A stretch of DNA of 64,000 bases from DAISKN01 sp963716925 (GTDB lineage: Bacteria > Acidobacteriota > Vicinamibacteria > Marinacidobacterales > SMYC01). The notes beneath the pieces are model-generated. The model ran no database searches and was not told the DNA's origin. It was given only the letters and a program-made list of their open reading frames with translations. This document shows, piece after piece, positions 55,593 to 64,000 of the stretch (its first letter is position 1; the number at the start of each line of letters is the position of its first letter). The stretch spans positions 372,001 through 436,000 of the forward strand of contig CAVQUX010000015.1 of NCBI GenBank assembly GCA_963716925.1, written 5' to 3'. The position numbers were made by a program, and so were the translations under genes.

Positions 55593-57674
55593 ATGGTCCC
55601 CGCACCGCTTCTTCCCGTGCTCGCGCTCCTTTCGGTTCTGCAGCGGGAGAGCCTCCCGCCGATCGCGGCCGGTCCCGCGGATCCGGTGTTCACGACCTAC
55701 GCCGCGCCGCTCTCCCGGTCCCGGTATCTCGTCGATGAAGCCTGGCACCTCCGCTTCCATGATTCGGGGAAGCCCCTCGCGCTCACGTCCGACAGCGCCG
55801 GAGAGTGGGGGATCGGCTTCGAGCTCGACGGCGTCGTCGTGTACCAAACGGGGGACTATGCGCGGCTTCCCGAGATCCGCCAGTCCTTCGCGTCTTTCGC
55901 CCGGTTCACGTTCGAGCCTTTCCACCAGGTGGCCGTGGATGCGGCGTTCGCCGTCTACGGCTCCCGTGAATCTCTTCTCGCCCTCGCGCTCACCAACGGG
56001 AGCGATCGGCCGAAGAAGCTTCGGGTCTTCGCGTTCGCGCTCTCCTCGGGAGCCCGCTTCTCGAGCGCGTCTCTCACGGAGGCGCGAGACGGTGTCTTCT
56101 TCGGGCACCAGGAGCCGCCGGACGCCATATCCGAATCCCCGCCTCCCGAATACGACGGCGTCCTTCAGGACCTGATTCTCACGGATACGAAGGCCTACTC
56201 CTTCGGAGGCTATCCGGGCGGCGAAGGCGCCATGCTGCACGAGCTCGGCCGGGGCCTCGAGAGCGGCGATTTCTCTTCGACCGCGAGCGCGCTCCTCCTC
56301 GTCGCCGAGGTGTCCCTTTCTCCGGGAGAGTCGAAGCCGTTCCGCGTGGTGCGCGCGGTGGCCCCCGCATCCGAGAGCCGCGATTCCCTGCTCTCGGCGG
56401 CGCGTCGCGCGCTCTCGGTCGCGACCGAGGATCTCGAACGGGAGGAGGCGAAGCTCTTCGCGAAAGCTCCACGACTCGCGCTCGATGCGAGAAAGGAGCT
56501 CATCTACCGGGGGGCTCTCTCTCTCGCCCGACAGTCGATGCTCCCTCCCGAGGGCCGCACCCTTTTCAACTACTACGTCTTCTCCCGCGAGCCCACCTGG
56601 AGCTGGGGGCATGACGGCCAGGTGTTCCACGAGAGCCTCTCGATGCTCGCTTACGCTCACCTCGATCCCGCGAGCGCCATGGATTCGCAGAGGATCTTCC
56701 TCGAGGCCCAGGAGCCGGACGGCTACATTCCGTACCGCATCGGCCCCTACGTGGTGCGCACTTTTCCCGTCGACGGAGAGAAGACGACCTCGGCGCCCTT
56801 TTACTCCTGGGTCAACTGGGAGGTCTATCGCATCGCGGAGGACCGCGTAGAGGCCAAAGCGTTCCTGGAGGACGCTTATCGCTCGGGCGCGGCCTTCACC
56901 GAGTTCCTTCTCGCGAACCGCGACCGCGACCGGGACGGTCTCCTCGAATGGGGAGGCCACGCGGTCCTGGAGTCGGTACGCGACTCCCTCGTCCCCATCT
57001 GGGATCTGCTGGGGGAGAACGACCCGAAAGCGCCGTCGCTCGTCGAGGCTCTGGATTTGAGCGTCATGGTCGTCCAGGAGATGCGCTCGCTCGGGGAGAT
57101 GGCAGCGGAGCTGGGTCGCAAGGACGAGAGCGCCGCCTGGAGCCGGCGGGGGGACGATCTGGCGCGCCGGGTCGAAGAAACGATGTGGGACGAGTCGACG
57201 GGGTTCTACTACAACGTCGATCGCGACACCAACGCCTTCGTCACGCGAGGCGGGCTCGACCTGCGGCGCCAGGAGATCATCGGGTTTCTCCCCCTGTGGG
57301 CCGGAGTGGCGAGCCCGGAGAGAGCGAAGGCGCTTCTGGCGAAGCTCACCGATCCGGCCAAGTTCTGGCGGCGCTTCGGGGTCCCGACGCTCGCGGCCGA
57401 CGACCCCGGCTACGAGCCCCAGATTCGAAGGTGCTGCCAGTGGAACGGCGCGGTGTGGCTCGAATGGAACTACCTGGTGTTCTCCGGGCTTCGCCGATAC
57501 GGCTACGAGGAGATCGCGAGGGAGCTCGGCGAGCGCATGGTGAATGCGGCGGCGGCTCAGCTTTCGCGAAACCACCGCTTCTGGGAATCCTACAGTCCCG
57601 ACGAGGTCAAGCTCGCCTCGCCTCAGAGCTACATCTGGGACTCCATCCTGGCGAGAGTCCTCATCGATCTCTAA
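55593..57674 (+). CDS. Exported (alpha/alpha)6-barrel glycoside hydrolase, GH63-like
   Basis: The protein has 693 residues with a hydrophobic N-terminus (VPAPLLPVLALLSVLQ) that looks like a signal peptide. The first 280 residues form a beta-rich domain. The C-terminal barrel has NYYVFSREPTWSWGHDGQVF, GYIPYRIGPYVVRTFP, RDRDGLLEWGGHAV (candidate acid), WDESTGFYYNVDRDTN and WNGAVWLEWNYLVFSGLRRY, GYEEIARELGERMV, as in GH63 and related clan GH-G enzymes. GH63 includes glucosidases and hydrolases of mannosyl- and glucosylglycerate. The exact substrate is not determinable. It is 3 nt upstream of a second barrel hydrolase, forming an operon. Confidence 0.7.
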   Translation: MVPAPLLPVLALLSVLQRESLPPIAAGPADPVFTTYAAPLSRSRYLVDEAWHLRFHDSGKPLALTSDSAGEWGIGFELDGVVVYQTGDYARLPEIRQSFASFARFTFEPFHQVAVDAAFAVYGSRESLLALALTNGSDRPKKLRVFAFALSSGARFSSASLTEARDGVFFGHQEPPDAISESPPPEYDGVLQDLILTDTKAYSFGGYPGGEGAMLHELGRGLESGDFSSTASALLLVAEVSLSPGESKPFRVVRAVAPASESRDSLLSAARRALSVATEDLEREEAKLFAKAPRLALDARKELIYRGALSLARQSMLPPEGRTLFNYYVFSREPTWSWGHDGQVFHESLSMLAYAHLDPASAMDSQRIFLEAQEPDGYIPYRIGPYVVRTFPVDGEKTTSAPFYSWVNWEVYRIAEDRVEAKAFLEDAYRSGAAFTEFLLANRDRDRDGLLEWGGHAVLESVRDSLVPIWDLLGENDPKAPSLVEALDLSVMVVQEMRSLGEMAAELGRKDESAAWSRRGDDLARRVEETMWDESTGFYYNVDRDTNAFVTRGGLDLRRQEIIGFLPLWAGVASPERAKALLAKLTDPAKFWRRFGVPTLAADDPGYEPQIRRCCQWNGAVWLEWNYLVFSGLRRYGYEEIARELGERMVNAAAAQLSRNHRFWESYSPDEVKLASPQSYIWDSILARVLIDL

Positions 57675-57677
57675 CCC

Positions 57678-60128
57678 ATGAACGCGCTGGCCCTGGTTCT
57701 CCTCGCCGCGGCCACCGTGCCTCGGTTCGAACGGCCGGCGAGCCCGATCGTTCTCGAAGGTCCGGCTCGGCCCGCGGCCTATCTCGAAGCCTCGGGAAGG
57801 CGCGCCGCGTTCCTCGGCCGGGAAGACGGAAGCTTCGAGGCCTGGGTCTATCCGATGAAGATCCTTCGCGGCTTCGAGCTCGCGTTCGAGATCGAGGACT
57901 ATGCCTCCCCGATTCCCGGATCGAGCCTCGCGTCCCGCGTGGATGTCCGGCCCGAAGCCTCGACGATCCGGTACGCCCACTCGTCGTTTACCGCCGACGC
58001 CACGTGGCTCGTCCCTCTCGAGGAGTCGGGCGGTCTGGTGCTGCTCGACGTCGACACCTCCGGGCCGCTCACGATCGAAGCCCGGTTCAGAACCGAGATG
58101 AGGCTCATGTGGCCTGCGGGCCTCGGCGGTCAATACAGCTACTGGGACCGGGAGCTCCGCGCCTACGTCATCACCGAGAGCACGCGCCGCCATGCCGCGA
58201 TCGTGGGGTCGCCGCTGGCGTCCGATCCCCCCGAGCAGCCGGCGCACAACCTTCCCGACGCCCCCACCGCGATGAAGATCCCGATCTCGATCGAGACCGC
58301 GGCCTCGGGACTGGTGCCGATCGCGATCGCCGCGAGCGACGAGGGTCTCGACGGAGCCCGCGCGACGTACCGGCGTCTTCTCGAAGAGACCGAATCGCTC
58401 TACCGGGCCACGGCCGCCCACTACCTCCGTCTGAACGAGGAAATGACTCGCATCGACTCCCCGGACGACGATCTCGATCTCGCGCTCGAGTGGGGCAAGG
58501 TCGCACTCGACAAAGGGTTCGTCTGCAATCCGCGGCTCGGCTGCGGCCTCGTCGCCGGGCTCGGACCCTCGGGCCGGTCGGAGAGACCCGGGTTCGGCTG
58601 GTTCTTCGGGGGCGACGCCTTCATCAACGGCTGGGCGATGACCGCCTATGGGGATTTCGAGACCGTGCGCGAGAGCCTGCGCTTTCTCGAGAAGCGCCAG
58701 CGCGCCGACGGCAAGATGATGCACGAGCTCTCCCAGGGAGCGGACTACATCCCCTGGTTCGAAAAGTACCCCTATGGCTACTACCACGCGGATACGACGC
58801 CGCTCTACGTCCTCGCGGTCTCGGACTTCGTTCGCGAGAGCTCCGACCTCGATTTCGCCCGCGAGATCTGGCCCTCGATCCGGAAGGCCTACGAGTACTG
58901 CGCCTCGACGGACGAGGACGGAGATGGTCTCATGGACAACACGCGGGCGGGCCTGGGTGCGGTCGAGACCGGAACGCTGCGATCGACGGACGTCCTGACC
59001 GACGTGTATCTCGCCGCGGCCTGGACCGCGGCGACCCGGGGCGCCTCCGAGATGGCGAGTGCTCTCGGCGAGCGCGACTTCTCGACCCAGGCGAGCGCGG
59101 CGCACGGCAGGGCCCTCGCCTCGCTGAACGGGCGCTTTCTCGACGACGCGGATCCCGGGATCGCCTTCGCGCTCTTGAAGAGCGGAACAGCGCAGCCGGA
59201 AGTGACGACCTGGCCCGCATTCGGTCTCTGGCGCGGTCTCTTCGAGCAGGGGCGGCCCGCCGTCGCGGCGGCGCTCGACGCCCTCGGCGGAAGCGGCCTC
59301 GGCGCCGACTGGGGCGCGCGCATGCTCTCGAACGAGAGCGCTCTCTACGATCACGAGAGCTACAACAACGGCGCCGTATGGCCGTTTCTCAGCGGCTTCG
59401 CGGCCCTCGCGCTCTACGAGAACGAGCGCCCCCATGCGGCCTGGTTCTACATCGAGGGCGCGAAGTCGCTCGCGTTTCTCGAGGCGCGCGGCTACGTTCC
59501 CGAGCTCCTGTCCGGCGATCGTCTGAAGCCCGTCGATGCCGCCGTACCCCACCAGCTCTTCTCGACCTCGGGCTTCGTCTCGCCCCTTCTTCGAGGGCTC
59601 GTCGGGATCGCGCCCGGGAGGCTCAGCCCGCGCATCCCCCCGGGTTGGGATCGACTTCGGGTGGAGAATCTGCGCCAGGGGGGTGTCTACGATATCGATT
59701 GGTCCCGTCGCCGTTCGGGCAAAGAGACGATCGAGACATTTCGGCTCACTCCCCGGGCGGGGAGCGCTCTTCCCGACCTCGTCGTCGAAAGGAGGCTCCC
59801 GCTGGGAGCGAAGCTGCTCGGCGGGGGAGCGCCGTCCTTTCGGCCGAAGCCCGGACGGGAAGCTCAGACTCTTACGCTTCGCTACCGCGGCGGAATCGAG
59901 GTCGTGCCGCTGCACGAGCCCCTCCGTTCCGGCGAACGGTCCTCCCGCCTCCGCATCCTCGACGAACGGCTCGAGGGCAGGACGTACGTCGCCCGGCTCG
60001 AAGGAAGAAGAGGACGGACCTATCGCCTGCGGGTTTTCGACGGGGCGCCGAGAGTCCTCGAGGTCTCGATTCCCGCGGGTCCGGGTGAATGGGGACCTCA
60101 CGAGCTGCGGCTCACCGTCGAGGAGTAG
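57678..60128 (+). CDS. Exported amylo-alpha-1,6-glucosidase-like barrel hydrolase
   Basis: The protein has 816 residues; the N-terminus (NALALVLLAAATVPRF) is signal-like. A beta-sandwich domain (about 20-250) precedes an (alpha/alpha)6 barrel (about 260-640): GFGWFFGGDAFINGWAMTAY, RADGKMMHELSQGADYIPWF, YYHADTTPLYVLAVSDF, DEDGDGLMDNTRAGLG and YDHESYNNGAVWPFLSGFAA. This matches the glycogen-debranching/GH63-like C-terminal family. The last 150 residues are a beta domain. With the preceding gene it probably degrades an alpha-linked oligosaccharide outside the cytoplasm. Assignment to a GH family needs a profile search. Confidence 0.7.
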   Translation: MNALALVLLAAATVPRFERPASPIVLEGPARPAAYLEASGRRAAFLGREDGSFEAWVYPMKILRGFELAFEIEDYASPIPGSSLASRVDVRPEASTIRYAHSSFTADATWLVPLEESGGLVLLDVDTSGPLTIEARFRTEMRLMWPAGLGGQYSYWDRELRAYVITESTRRHAAIVGSPLASDPPEQPAHNLPDAPTAMKIPISIETAASGLVPIAIAASDEGLDGARATYRRLLEETESLYRATAAHYLRLNEEMTRIDSPDDDLDLALEWGKVALDKGFVCNPRLGCGLVAGLGPSGRSERPGFGWFFGGDAFINGWAMTAYGDFETVRESLRFLEKRQRADGKMMHELSQGADYIPWFEKYPYGYYHADTTPLYVLAVSDFVRESSDLDFAREIWPSIRKAYEYCASTDEDGDGLMDNTRAGLGAVETGTLRSTDVLTDVYLAAAWTAATRGASEMASALGERDFSTQASAAHGRALASLNGRFLDDADPGIAFALLKSGTAQPEVTTWPAFGLWRGLFEQGRPAVAAALDALGGSGLGADWGARMLSNESALYDHESYNNGAVWPFLSGFAALALYENERPHAAWFYIEGAKSLAFLEARGYVPELLSGDRLKPVDAAVPHQLFSTSGFVSPLLRGLVGIAPGRLSPRIPPGWDRLRVENLRQGGVYDIDWSRRRSGKETIETFRLTPRAGSALPDLVVERRLPLGAKLLGGGAPSFRPKPGREAQTLTLRYRGGIEVVPLHEPLRSGERSSRLRILDERLEGRTYVARLEGRRGRTYRLRVFDGAPRVLEVSIPAGPGEWGPHELRLTVEE

Positions 60129-60199
60129 TCGCCGCTCCGGCGAAAGTCGGGGTCTCCTCCGGTTTTCCAAAGGAGGACCGATCGAAGTATGCTTCCGCC

Positions 60200-60712
60200 A
60201 TGGCTCGGCAGGTCCGCCGGTTCGGAGCGTTCCAGTTCGACCCGGAGACGGGGGAGCTCTTTCGGGGCGGCGAGCGCGTCTCGCTCCAGAATCAGCCCGC
60301 GCGTGTGCTGGAGCTCCTCACCCGGCGCCCGGGCGAGCTGGTGACGAGGGACGAGCTCCGCGCCGCGATCTGGGGCGGTGAAACGTACGTGGATTTCGAT
60401 CGCGGCCTCAATTTCTGCGTGCGTCGGATCCGGATGGCGCTCGGGGACTCGTCCCGCTCGCCTCTTTACCTTCAGACCCTGCCGCGGCGGGGATATCGAT
60501 TCCTCGCGCCGGTGACGCCGGGAGGCGTCAAGAGGTCCTCGACGCGGGCGGGTCTCCTCCGGCTGACCACCGCCGCGTTCGTTCTGGGGCTGGTCGGAGG
60601 AGCCGCACTGGCCGAGGACTACGGCCGCTCGAGCGTCCACCGCCGGCTCGTGGACTGGCTCCACCACCACATGCTGGTCGCCGGCGAGCGTTGTCCCTGG
60701 GCAGGGGGCTGA
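60200..60712 (+). CDS. Membrane-anchored winged-helix regulator (ToxR/CadC-type DNA-binding domain)
   Basis: I start at ATG 60200, since the conserved domain begins there; the frame extends upstream. The 170-residue product has an OmpR/PhoB-type winged helix at residues about 4-100: VRRFGAFQFDPETGELFRGG, LQNQPARVLELLTRRPGELV, TRDELRAAIW, FDRGLNFCVRRIRMAL and YLQTLPRRGYRFLAPV. One membrane helix follows (TTAAFVLGLVGGAALAE), then only about 35 periplasmic residues. Similar Acidobacteria proteins carry large sensor domains; here the sensor is missing. It lies 73 nt upstream of the third orphan permease, which it may control. Confidence 0.85.
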   Translation: MARQVRRFGAFQFDPETGELFRGGERVSLQNQPARVLELLTRRPGELVTRDELRAAIWGGETYVDFDRGLNFCVRRIRMALGDSSRSPLYLQTLPRRGYRFLAPVTPGGVKRSSTRAGLLRLTTAAFVLGLVGGAALAEDYGRSSVHRRLVDWLHHHMLVAGERCPWAGG

Positions 60713-60785
60713 CTCACCCAGAACTCACCTTCGCCTCACCTCCTTCGGGACGGGAACCTCCGTAGATTCGGTCGGAGGTCAAGCC

Positions 60786-63227
60786 ATGTCCCTCGCTTTT
60801 TCGACCCTCGCCCGGGAACTTCGGATGGGGATGAGAGGCCTGATCCGGCGCCCGGCGCTCTTCCTCCACGGAGCGGTCACGCTCGCCGTCGGTTTCGCCG
60901 CGAACATGGCCGTCTTCAGCATCCTCGACTCTCTCCTGCTCCGGCCTTACCCCTTTCCCGGCCTGGAACGGCTGGTGCTGGTGAGGGAGGTCCGAGCGGG
61001 GAGCTCTCAAGAACAGTTGCGGGTCACTCCGGGAGACTTCCTCGACCTGTCGCTGAATATCGGCTCGTTCGAGAGCGTCGCGGCGTTCCGTTACGCGGAG
61101 CTGAACCTCGGCGGAGACGTCGTTCCCGAGAGCGTGCGCGGCTACTACGTGACGCCGAGCCTCTTCCCCCTCCTCGGCATCGAGGCCCGCGAGGGGCGCG
61201 TGTTCACGATGGACGAGGGACCGACCGGAGGGGCGCGCGTGGCGCTCCTCAGCCACGGACTCGTGGAGCGGCGCTTTTCCGGCAAAGCCGATGTCGTCGG
61301 CTCGGAGATCACATTGAACGGGGAGGCCCATACCGTCGTCGGCCTCATGCCCGAGAGCCTCAACTATCCTCGTGCGGTGGACGTTTTCGTCCCGCTCGCT
61401 CTCGGCGCTGCGGAGCGGGTGGAGCGTGGCGCGCCCTCCCTCCAGGTCCTCGCACGCCTTTCTCCCGGGGTCGGGCTTCCGGCCGCGGTCTCGGAGCTCG
61501 ACGCCTTCGGACGAACGCTGGCGGAGAGATACCCCGACTCCCATCGGGAGCGCAGCTTTCGCCTCCTTCGACTGCGGGAAGAGCAGTATCGCTATACGCT
61601 CCCCATGTTCGGCATGCTCCAGATCGCCGGCTTCCTGGCGCTCCTTCTCGCGGCAACCAACGTGAGCAACCTGGTTCTCGTCTGGCGCATGGGGCGAAGC
61701 CGGGAGCTCGCCGTTCGCGCCGCCCTCGGCGCCGGCCGCGGACGGCTCTGGCTGCAGTCGCTCGTCGAGTGCCTGGCTCTGAATGTAGCCGGGCTGCTCG
61801 CGGCCCTTCCCCTCGCCTTCTGGGCCGTGGAGCTGGTGCGAAACGCCATGCCGCAAGGGATCGCGACCTGGGTCTCGGGCTGGAGGGAGATCCGTCTCGG
61901 GGGGAACGCCGTCGTCCTCGGTATCGCGACCGCGGCTCTCGTGGCCGCGATCCTGAGCTTATCGGGAGCGGGACGCGTCGGCTCGATCTCGTCCGTCGCG
62001 TCCCTCCAGGGCGGGGTCCGCGGCACCGCGGGGCGGCGCAGCGCACGGCTCCGAGAGGCTCTCACGGGGGCTCAGATTGCGCTCGCGTTCTTGCTTCTGT
62101 CGAGTGCGGTCTGGATGATCCGCGGATTCGGGGAGCAGGTGCGCGTGTTCGAACGGCTGGAGCCTCGCGGTGTCCTGACGGCTCGCGTAGCCCTCTCCCG
62201 GGAGCGCTTTCCCGAGGAGCGCGACCTCCAGAGATATTTCACCGCTGCCCTCGACGCGTTCGCCGAGATCCCCGGAGTCCAGGGCGTGGCGGCGGCGGCC
62301 AACCTCCCGGCGAGCAACGTCCCCAACGAGGAGGTCTTCTTCGAGATCGATGATCGAAAGCCGGCGACCGCGGCGGAGGTCCCGCGCTGTGACCTGCAGA
62401 CGGTTGCGGGCGAGTTCTTCGACGTCTTTCGCGTAGAGGTCCAACGAGGCCGGGCCCTGCTCTCCTCCGACGATCGGGAGGCGGCGCCGGTCGCGGTAGT
62501 GAGCGAAAGCTGGGCCCGCCGGTATCTCGGGGGCGAGGAGACGCTCGGCCGTCGCGTGCGCTTCGGAACGCGCGAAGCCGAAGGTCCGTGGTGGACCCTC
62601 GTGGGCGTCGTCTCCGACGTCAAACAGAACTGGTTCGACCCGGAGCCGCGGCCCCTCATCTACGTCTCGCACCTCCAGAACGCGAGGAATCGCATGAGCC
62701 TCGCCCTTCGGGGGACTGTCGACGGCTACGCCCTCGCAGAGGCAGTGCAGCGAAAGCTCGCAGAGATCGATCCCGGGCAGGCGCTCGCGGAGCCGAGGAC
62801 GCTGGAAGACGAGATCGCGGACTCCCTGGCTCCGCTTCGCATCATCGGCATGCTGCTTCTGGTCTTCGCCCTGGTCGCTCTCCTTCTCGCCGTGACCGGA
62901 GTCTACGGAGTGGTGGCAACGTCCGTCGCCGAACGAACGCGCGAGCTCGGATTGAGGATGGCGCTCGGGGCGAGGCCTCGGGAGGCTCGCCGGGAGGTTT
63001 TGAGAGGGACTCTCCGTCTCGCCGTCGTCGCCGTGGGAGTGGCTCTCCCGGTCACCTTCGGAGTGAACGTCCTTCTCGCAGGGCAACTATTCGGCGTCGT
63101 GGTGGTGAGCCCCGTGACTCTGGCGCTGACGAGTGCGCTTCTGATCGCCGTCGCCGCGTTCTCCGCGTCGGTCCCGGCACGGGCGGCGACAAGGCTCGAC
63201 CCCGTTCGCGCCCTTCGCTGGGAGTAG
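60786..63227 (+). CDS. Acidobacterial duplicated orphan ABC permease, copy 3
   Basis: The protein has 813 residues, start ATG 60786. It has the double MacB/FtsX organisation: RGLIRRPALFLHGAVTLAVG and FAANMAVFSILDSLLLRPYP at the N-terminus, RMGRSRELAVRAALGAGRGR in the first FtsX half, LREALTGAQIALAFLLLSSA opening the second, and VPARAATRLDPVRALRWE at the end. There is no adjacent ATPase gene. The wHTH gene directly upstream suggests paired regulation, a common arrangement in Acidobacteria where a DNA-binding protein precedes an orphan permease. Confidence 0.9.
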   Translation: MSLAFSTLARELRMGMRGLIRRPALFLHGAVTLAVGFAANMAVFSILDSLLLRPYPFPGLERLVLVREVRAGSSQEQLRVTPGDFLDLSLNIGSFESVAAFRYAELNLGGDVVPESVRGYYVTPSLFPLLGIEAREGRVFTMDEGPTGGARVALLSHGLVERRFSGKADVVGSEITLNGEAHTVVGLMPESLNYPRAVDVFVPLALGAAERVERGAPSLQVLARLSPGVGLPAAVSELDAFGRTLAERYPDSHRERSFRLLRLREEQYRYTLPMFGMLQIAGFLALLLAATNVSNLVLVWRMGRSRELAVRAALGAGRGRLWLQSLVECLALNVAGLLAALPLAFWAVELVRNAMPQGIATWVSGWREIRLGGNAVVLGIATAALVAAILSLSGAGRVGSISSVASLQGGVRGTAGRRSARLREALTGAQIALAFLLLSSAVWMIRGFGEQVRVFERLEPRGVLTARVALSRERFPEERDLQRYFTAALDAFAEIPGVQGVAAAANLPASNVPNEEVFFEIDDRKPATAAEVPRCDLQTVAGEFFDVFRVEVQRGRALLSSDDREAAPVAVVSESWARRYLGGEETLGRRVRFGTREAEGPWWTLVGVVSDVKQNWFDPEPRPLIYVSHLQNARNRMSLALRGTVDGYALAEAVQRKLAEIDPGQALAEPRTLEDEIADSLAPLRIIGMLLLVFALVALLLAVTGVYGVVATSVAERTRELGLRMALGARPREARREVLRGTLRLAVVAVGVALPVTFGVNVLLAGQLFGVVVVSPVTLALTSALLIAVAAFSASVPARAATRLDPVRALRWE

Positions 63228-63228
63228 C

Positions 63229-63460
63229 CGCTTCACGAGGCGGCTGGGCGCCCGCGTCGCCGCCGAGCGGCTCTCGGCCGAAAACTGACGGGTCTGGGGC
63301 TGGACCCCGGCTGCGCCGTCGACGGTCACTTCACGAACTCGTTTCGCCGCGAGGGGGGCATGCCACCGTCGCGGTTCAGAGCCCTCCTGGGCCGCGTCAA
63401 GCCCGCGCAAGATCCTTCGAGCCGAGCCTGGCCCAGGTTCCGTCGCCTACCTTGAGGTAG
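63229..63460 (+). pseudogene. Degraded AraC-family DNA-binding domain
   Basis: Directly after the permease, one frame reads LGARVAAERLSAEN before a stop. The next frame continues LTGLGLDPGCAVDGHFTNSF, RREGGMPPSRFRALLG. Joined, these resemble the second helix-turn-helix of AraC regulators (the G-F-x-D-x-x-H-F-x-x-x-F pattern and a proline-serine turn before FR). One frameshift and loss of the rest make it a remnant. The inverted repeat CCGC..GCGG at 63229-63244 may also end the permease transcript. I see nothing else in 63461-63570. Confidence 0.4.
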
Positions 63461-63570
63461 CCGAGCCCGAGCCTCTCGTTGCCTCGAAACGTCCCGGCCG
63501 GTAGGATTGTGCCCGCCTTCGAAGGGAGCGAAGCAGAAGACTTCACAACTCGAAGAGCAGCGACTGCAAC

Positions 63571-64000
63571 ATGGACTCCCAGAACACCCGGCAACGAATC
63601 TGCTTCGTCGTCCTGGTCCTCTGTCTCACCGCATCGGCGCGGGAAACGCTCGCCCAGTCCCGACCGGATAGGCAGTCCGGCGACCCGGGCCCGAAGACGC
63701 TTGTCTCCACGTCCGCGTCGGTTGGCCGGCTCCAGGTCGTGGCGGAGGTGGCCGAGACCGCCGTCGTCATCGACGGCGCGCTCGACGATCCGGTATGGCA
63801 GCGGGCGAGCCCGGCGACGGGATTCGTCCAGAGCGAGCCCAGTACCGGAGAGCCCGCGACGGAGCGGACCGAGGTGCGGATCGCATATGACTCCGACAAT
63901 CTCTACATCGGTGCGTACTGCTACGACAGCGAGCCCGATAGTCTCGTGGTCAACCAGATTCGGGAGGATTTCACCGTCGGGGATCAGGACAGCTTCGAAG
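63571..64000 (+). CDS. CBM9-like/DUF5916-type exported protein, 3' end outside window
   Basis: The frame from ATG 63571 stays open to the last base (143 codons seen). A signal peptide is likely (RICFVVLVLCLTASARETLA). The mature part has VVIDGALDDPVWQRASPATG, FVQSEPSTGEPATERTEVRI and AYDSDNLYIGAYCYDSEPDS, the carbohydrate-binding family 9-like N-terminal domain. In Acidobacteria this usually precedes a large DUF5916 outer-membrane beta-barrel, which would be outside the window. The role is unknown; binding of a carbohydrate or similar ligand is possible. Confidence 0.8.
   Translation, partial: MDSQNTRQRICFVVLVLCLTASARETLAQSRPDRQSGDPGPKTLVSTSASVGRLQVVAEVAETAVVIDGALDDPVWQRASPATGFVQSEPSTGEPATERTEVRIAYDSDNLYIGAYCYDSEPDSLVVNQIREDFTVGDQDSFE

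Noticed and set aside
54936..60170. Minus-strand frame open for about 1740 codons
   Set aside because: It is antisense to the PNPOx-like gene and both glycoside hydrolases. The composition is Arg/Glu/Gly-rich with no domain, and the plus-strand genes have signal peptides and motifs.

Overview
The window looks like a piece of an Acidobacteriota chromosome, with high GC (about 63-65 percent by eye) except for one AT-rich patch near 39.4-39.6 kb. The best taxonomic signals are three full-length acidobacterial-type duplicated orphan permeases (47.8, 52.4 and 60.8 kb), a serine/threonine kinase fused to a WD40-like propeller, an ELWxxDGT-repeat secreted protein, and a CBM9-like outer-membrane-type protein running off the right end. 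I see no rRNA, tRNA, CRISPR array, insertion sequence or phage module.

Region 1, about 1.4-16.3 kb, reads as an osmo-adaptation island. It holds a glucosyl-3-phosphoglycerate synthase, its HAD phosphatase and a second glycosyltransferase; a channel-like membrane protein; a cation/proton antiporter; a protease-dead PDZ protein coupled to a ClC protein; a DUF5752-like protein; a TreT-like glycosyltransferase; a fused trehalose-6-phosphate synthase/phosphatase; and a MarR regulator. Four near-identical AT-rich operator-like sites (1461, 2918, 8791 and 11591) sit in front of almost every transcription unit. Three of these overlap an extended -10 element with an ATG about 9-10 nt downstream. I infer an autoregulated MarR regulon for compatible solutes and ion flux. 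A degraded MarR paralogue at 1503 has the same promoter.

Region 2 (16.5-22.2 kb, minus strand) is an operon of phosphoglucomutase, a ManA-phosphomannomutase fusion and a PLP gamma-synthase/lyase. The first two supply the hexose-1-phosphates that the island's glycosyltransferases need. Region 3 (22.3-31.6 kb) holds a radical SAM/SPASM protein and a stress module prkA-yeaH-spoVR plus a second PrkA-like ATPase gene.

Region 4 (31.8-44.3 kb) is a patchwork: a DUF433 antitoxin with a truncated toxin partner, several gene remnants (LigD phosphoesterase, glycogen phosphorylase tail, C-terminal fragment at 39.6 kb), a secreted repeat protein, a DUF2167-like protein, RidA, a monooxygenase-like protein with a clear terminator, a VOC protein, the kinase and a CBS protein. 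Region 5 (44.4-64 kb) holds a divergent cis-prenyltransferase overlapping a B12-type radical SAM gene, a convincing ACC deaminase, the orphan permeases, a secreted kinase-like protein with altered catalytic residues, a heptosyltransferase, two secreted glycoside hydrolases, a membrane-anchored winged-helix regulator, an AraC remnant and the partial CBM9-like gene.

Two adjacent genes (4376-5236 and 5233-6486) each carry a pair of compensating frameshifts, which must be checked against reads before they are called functional or dead.
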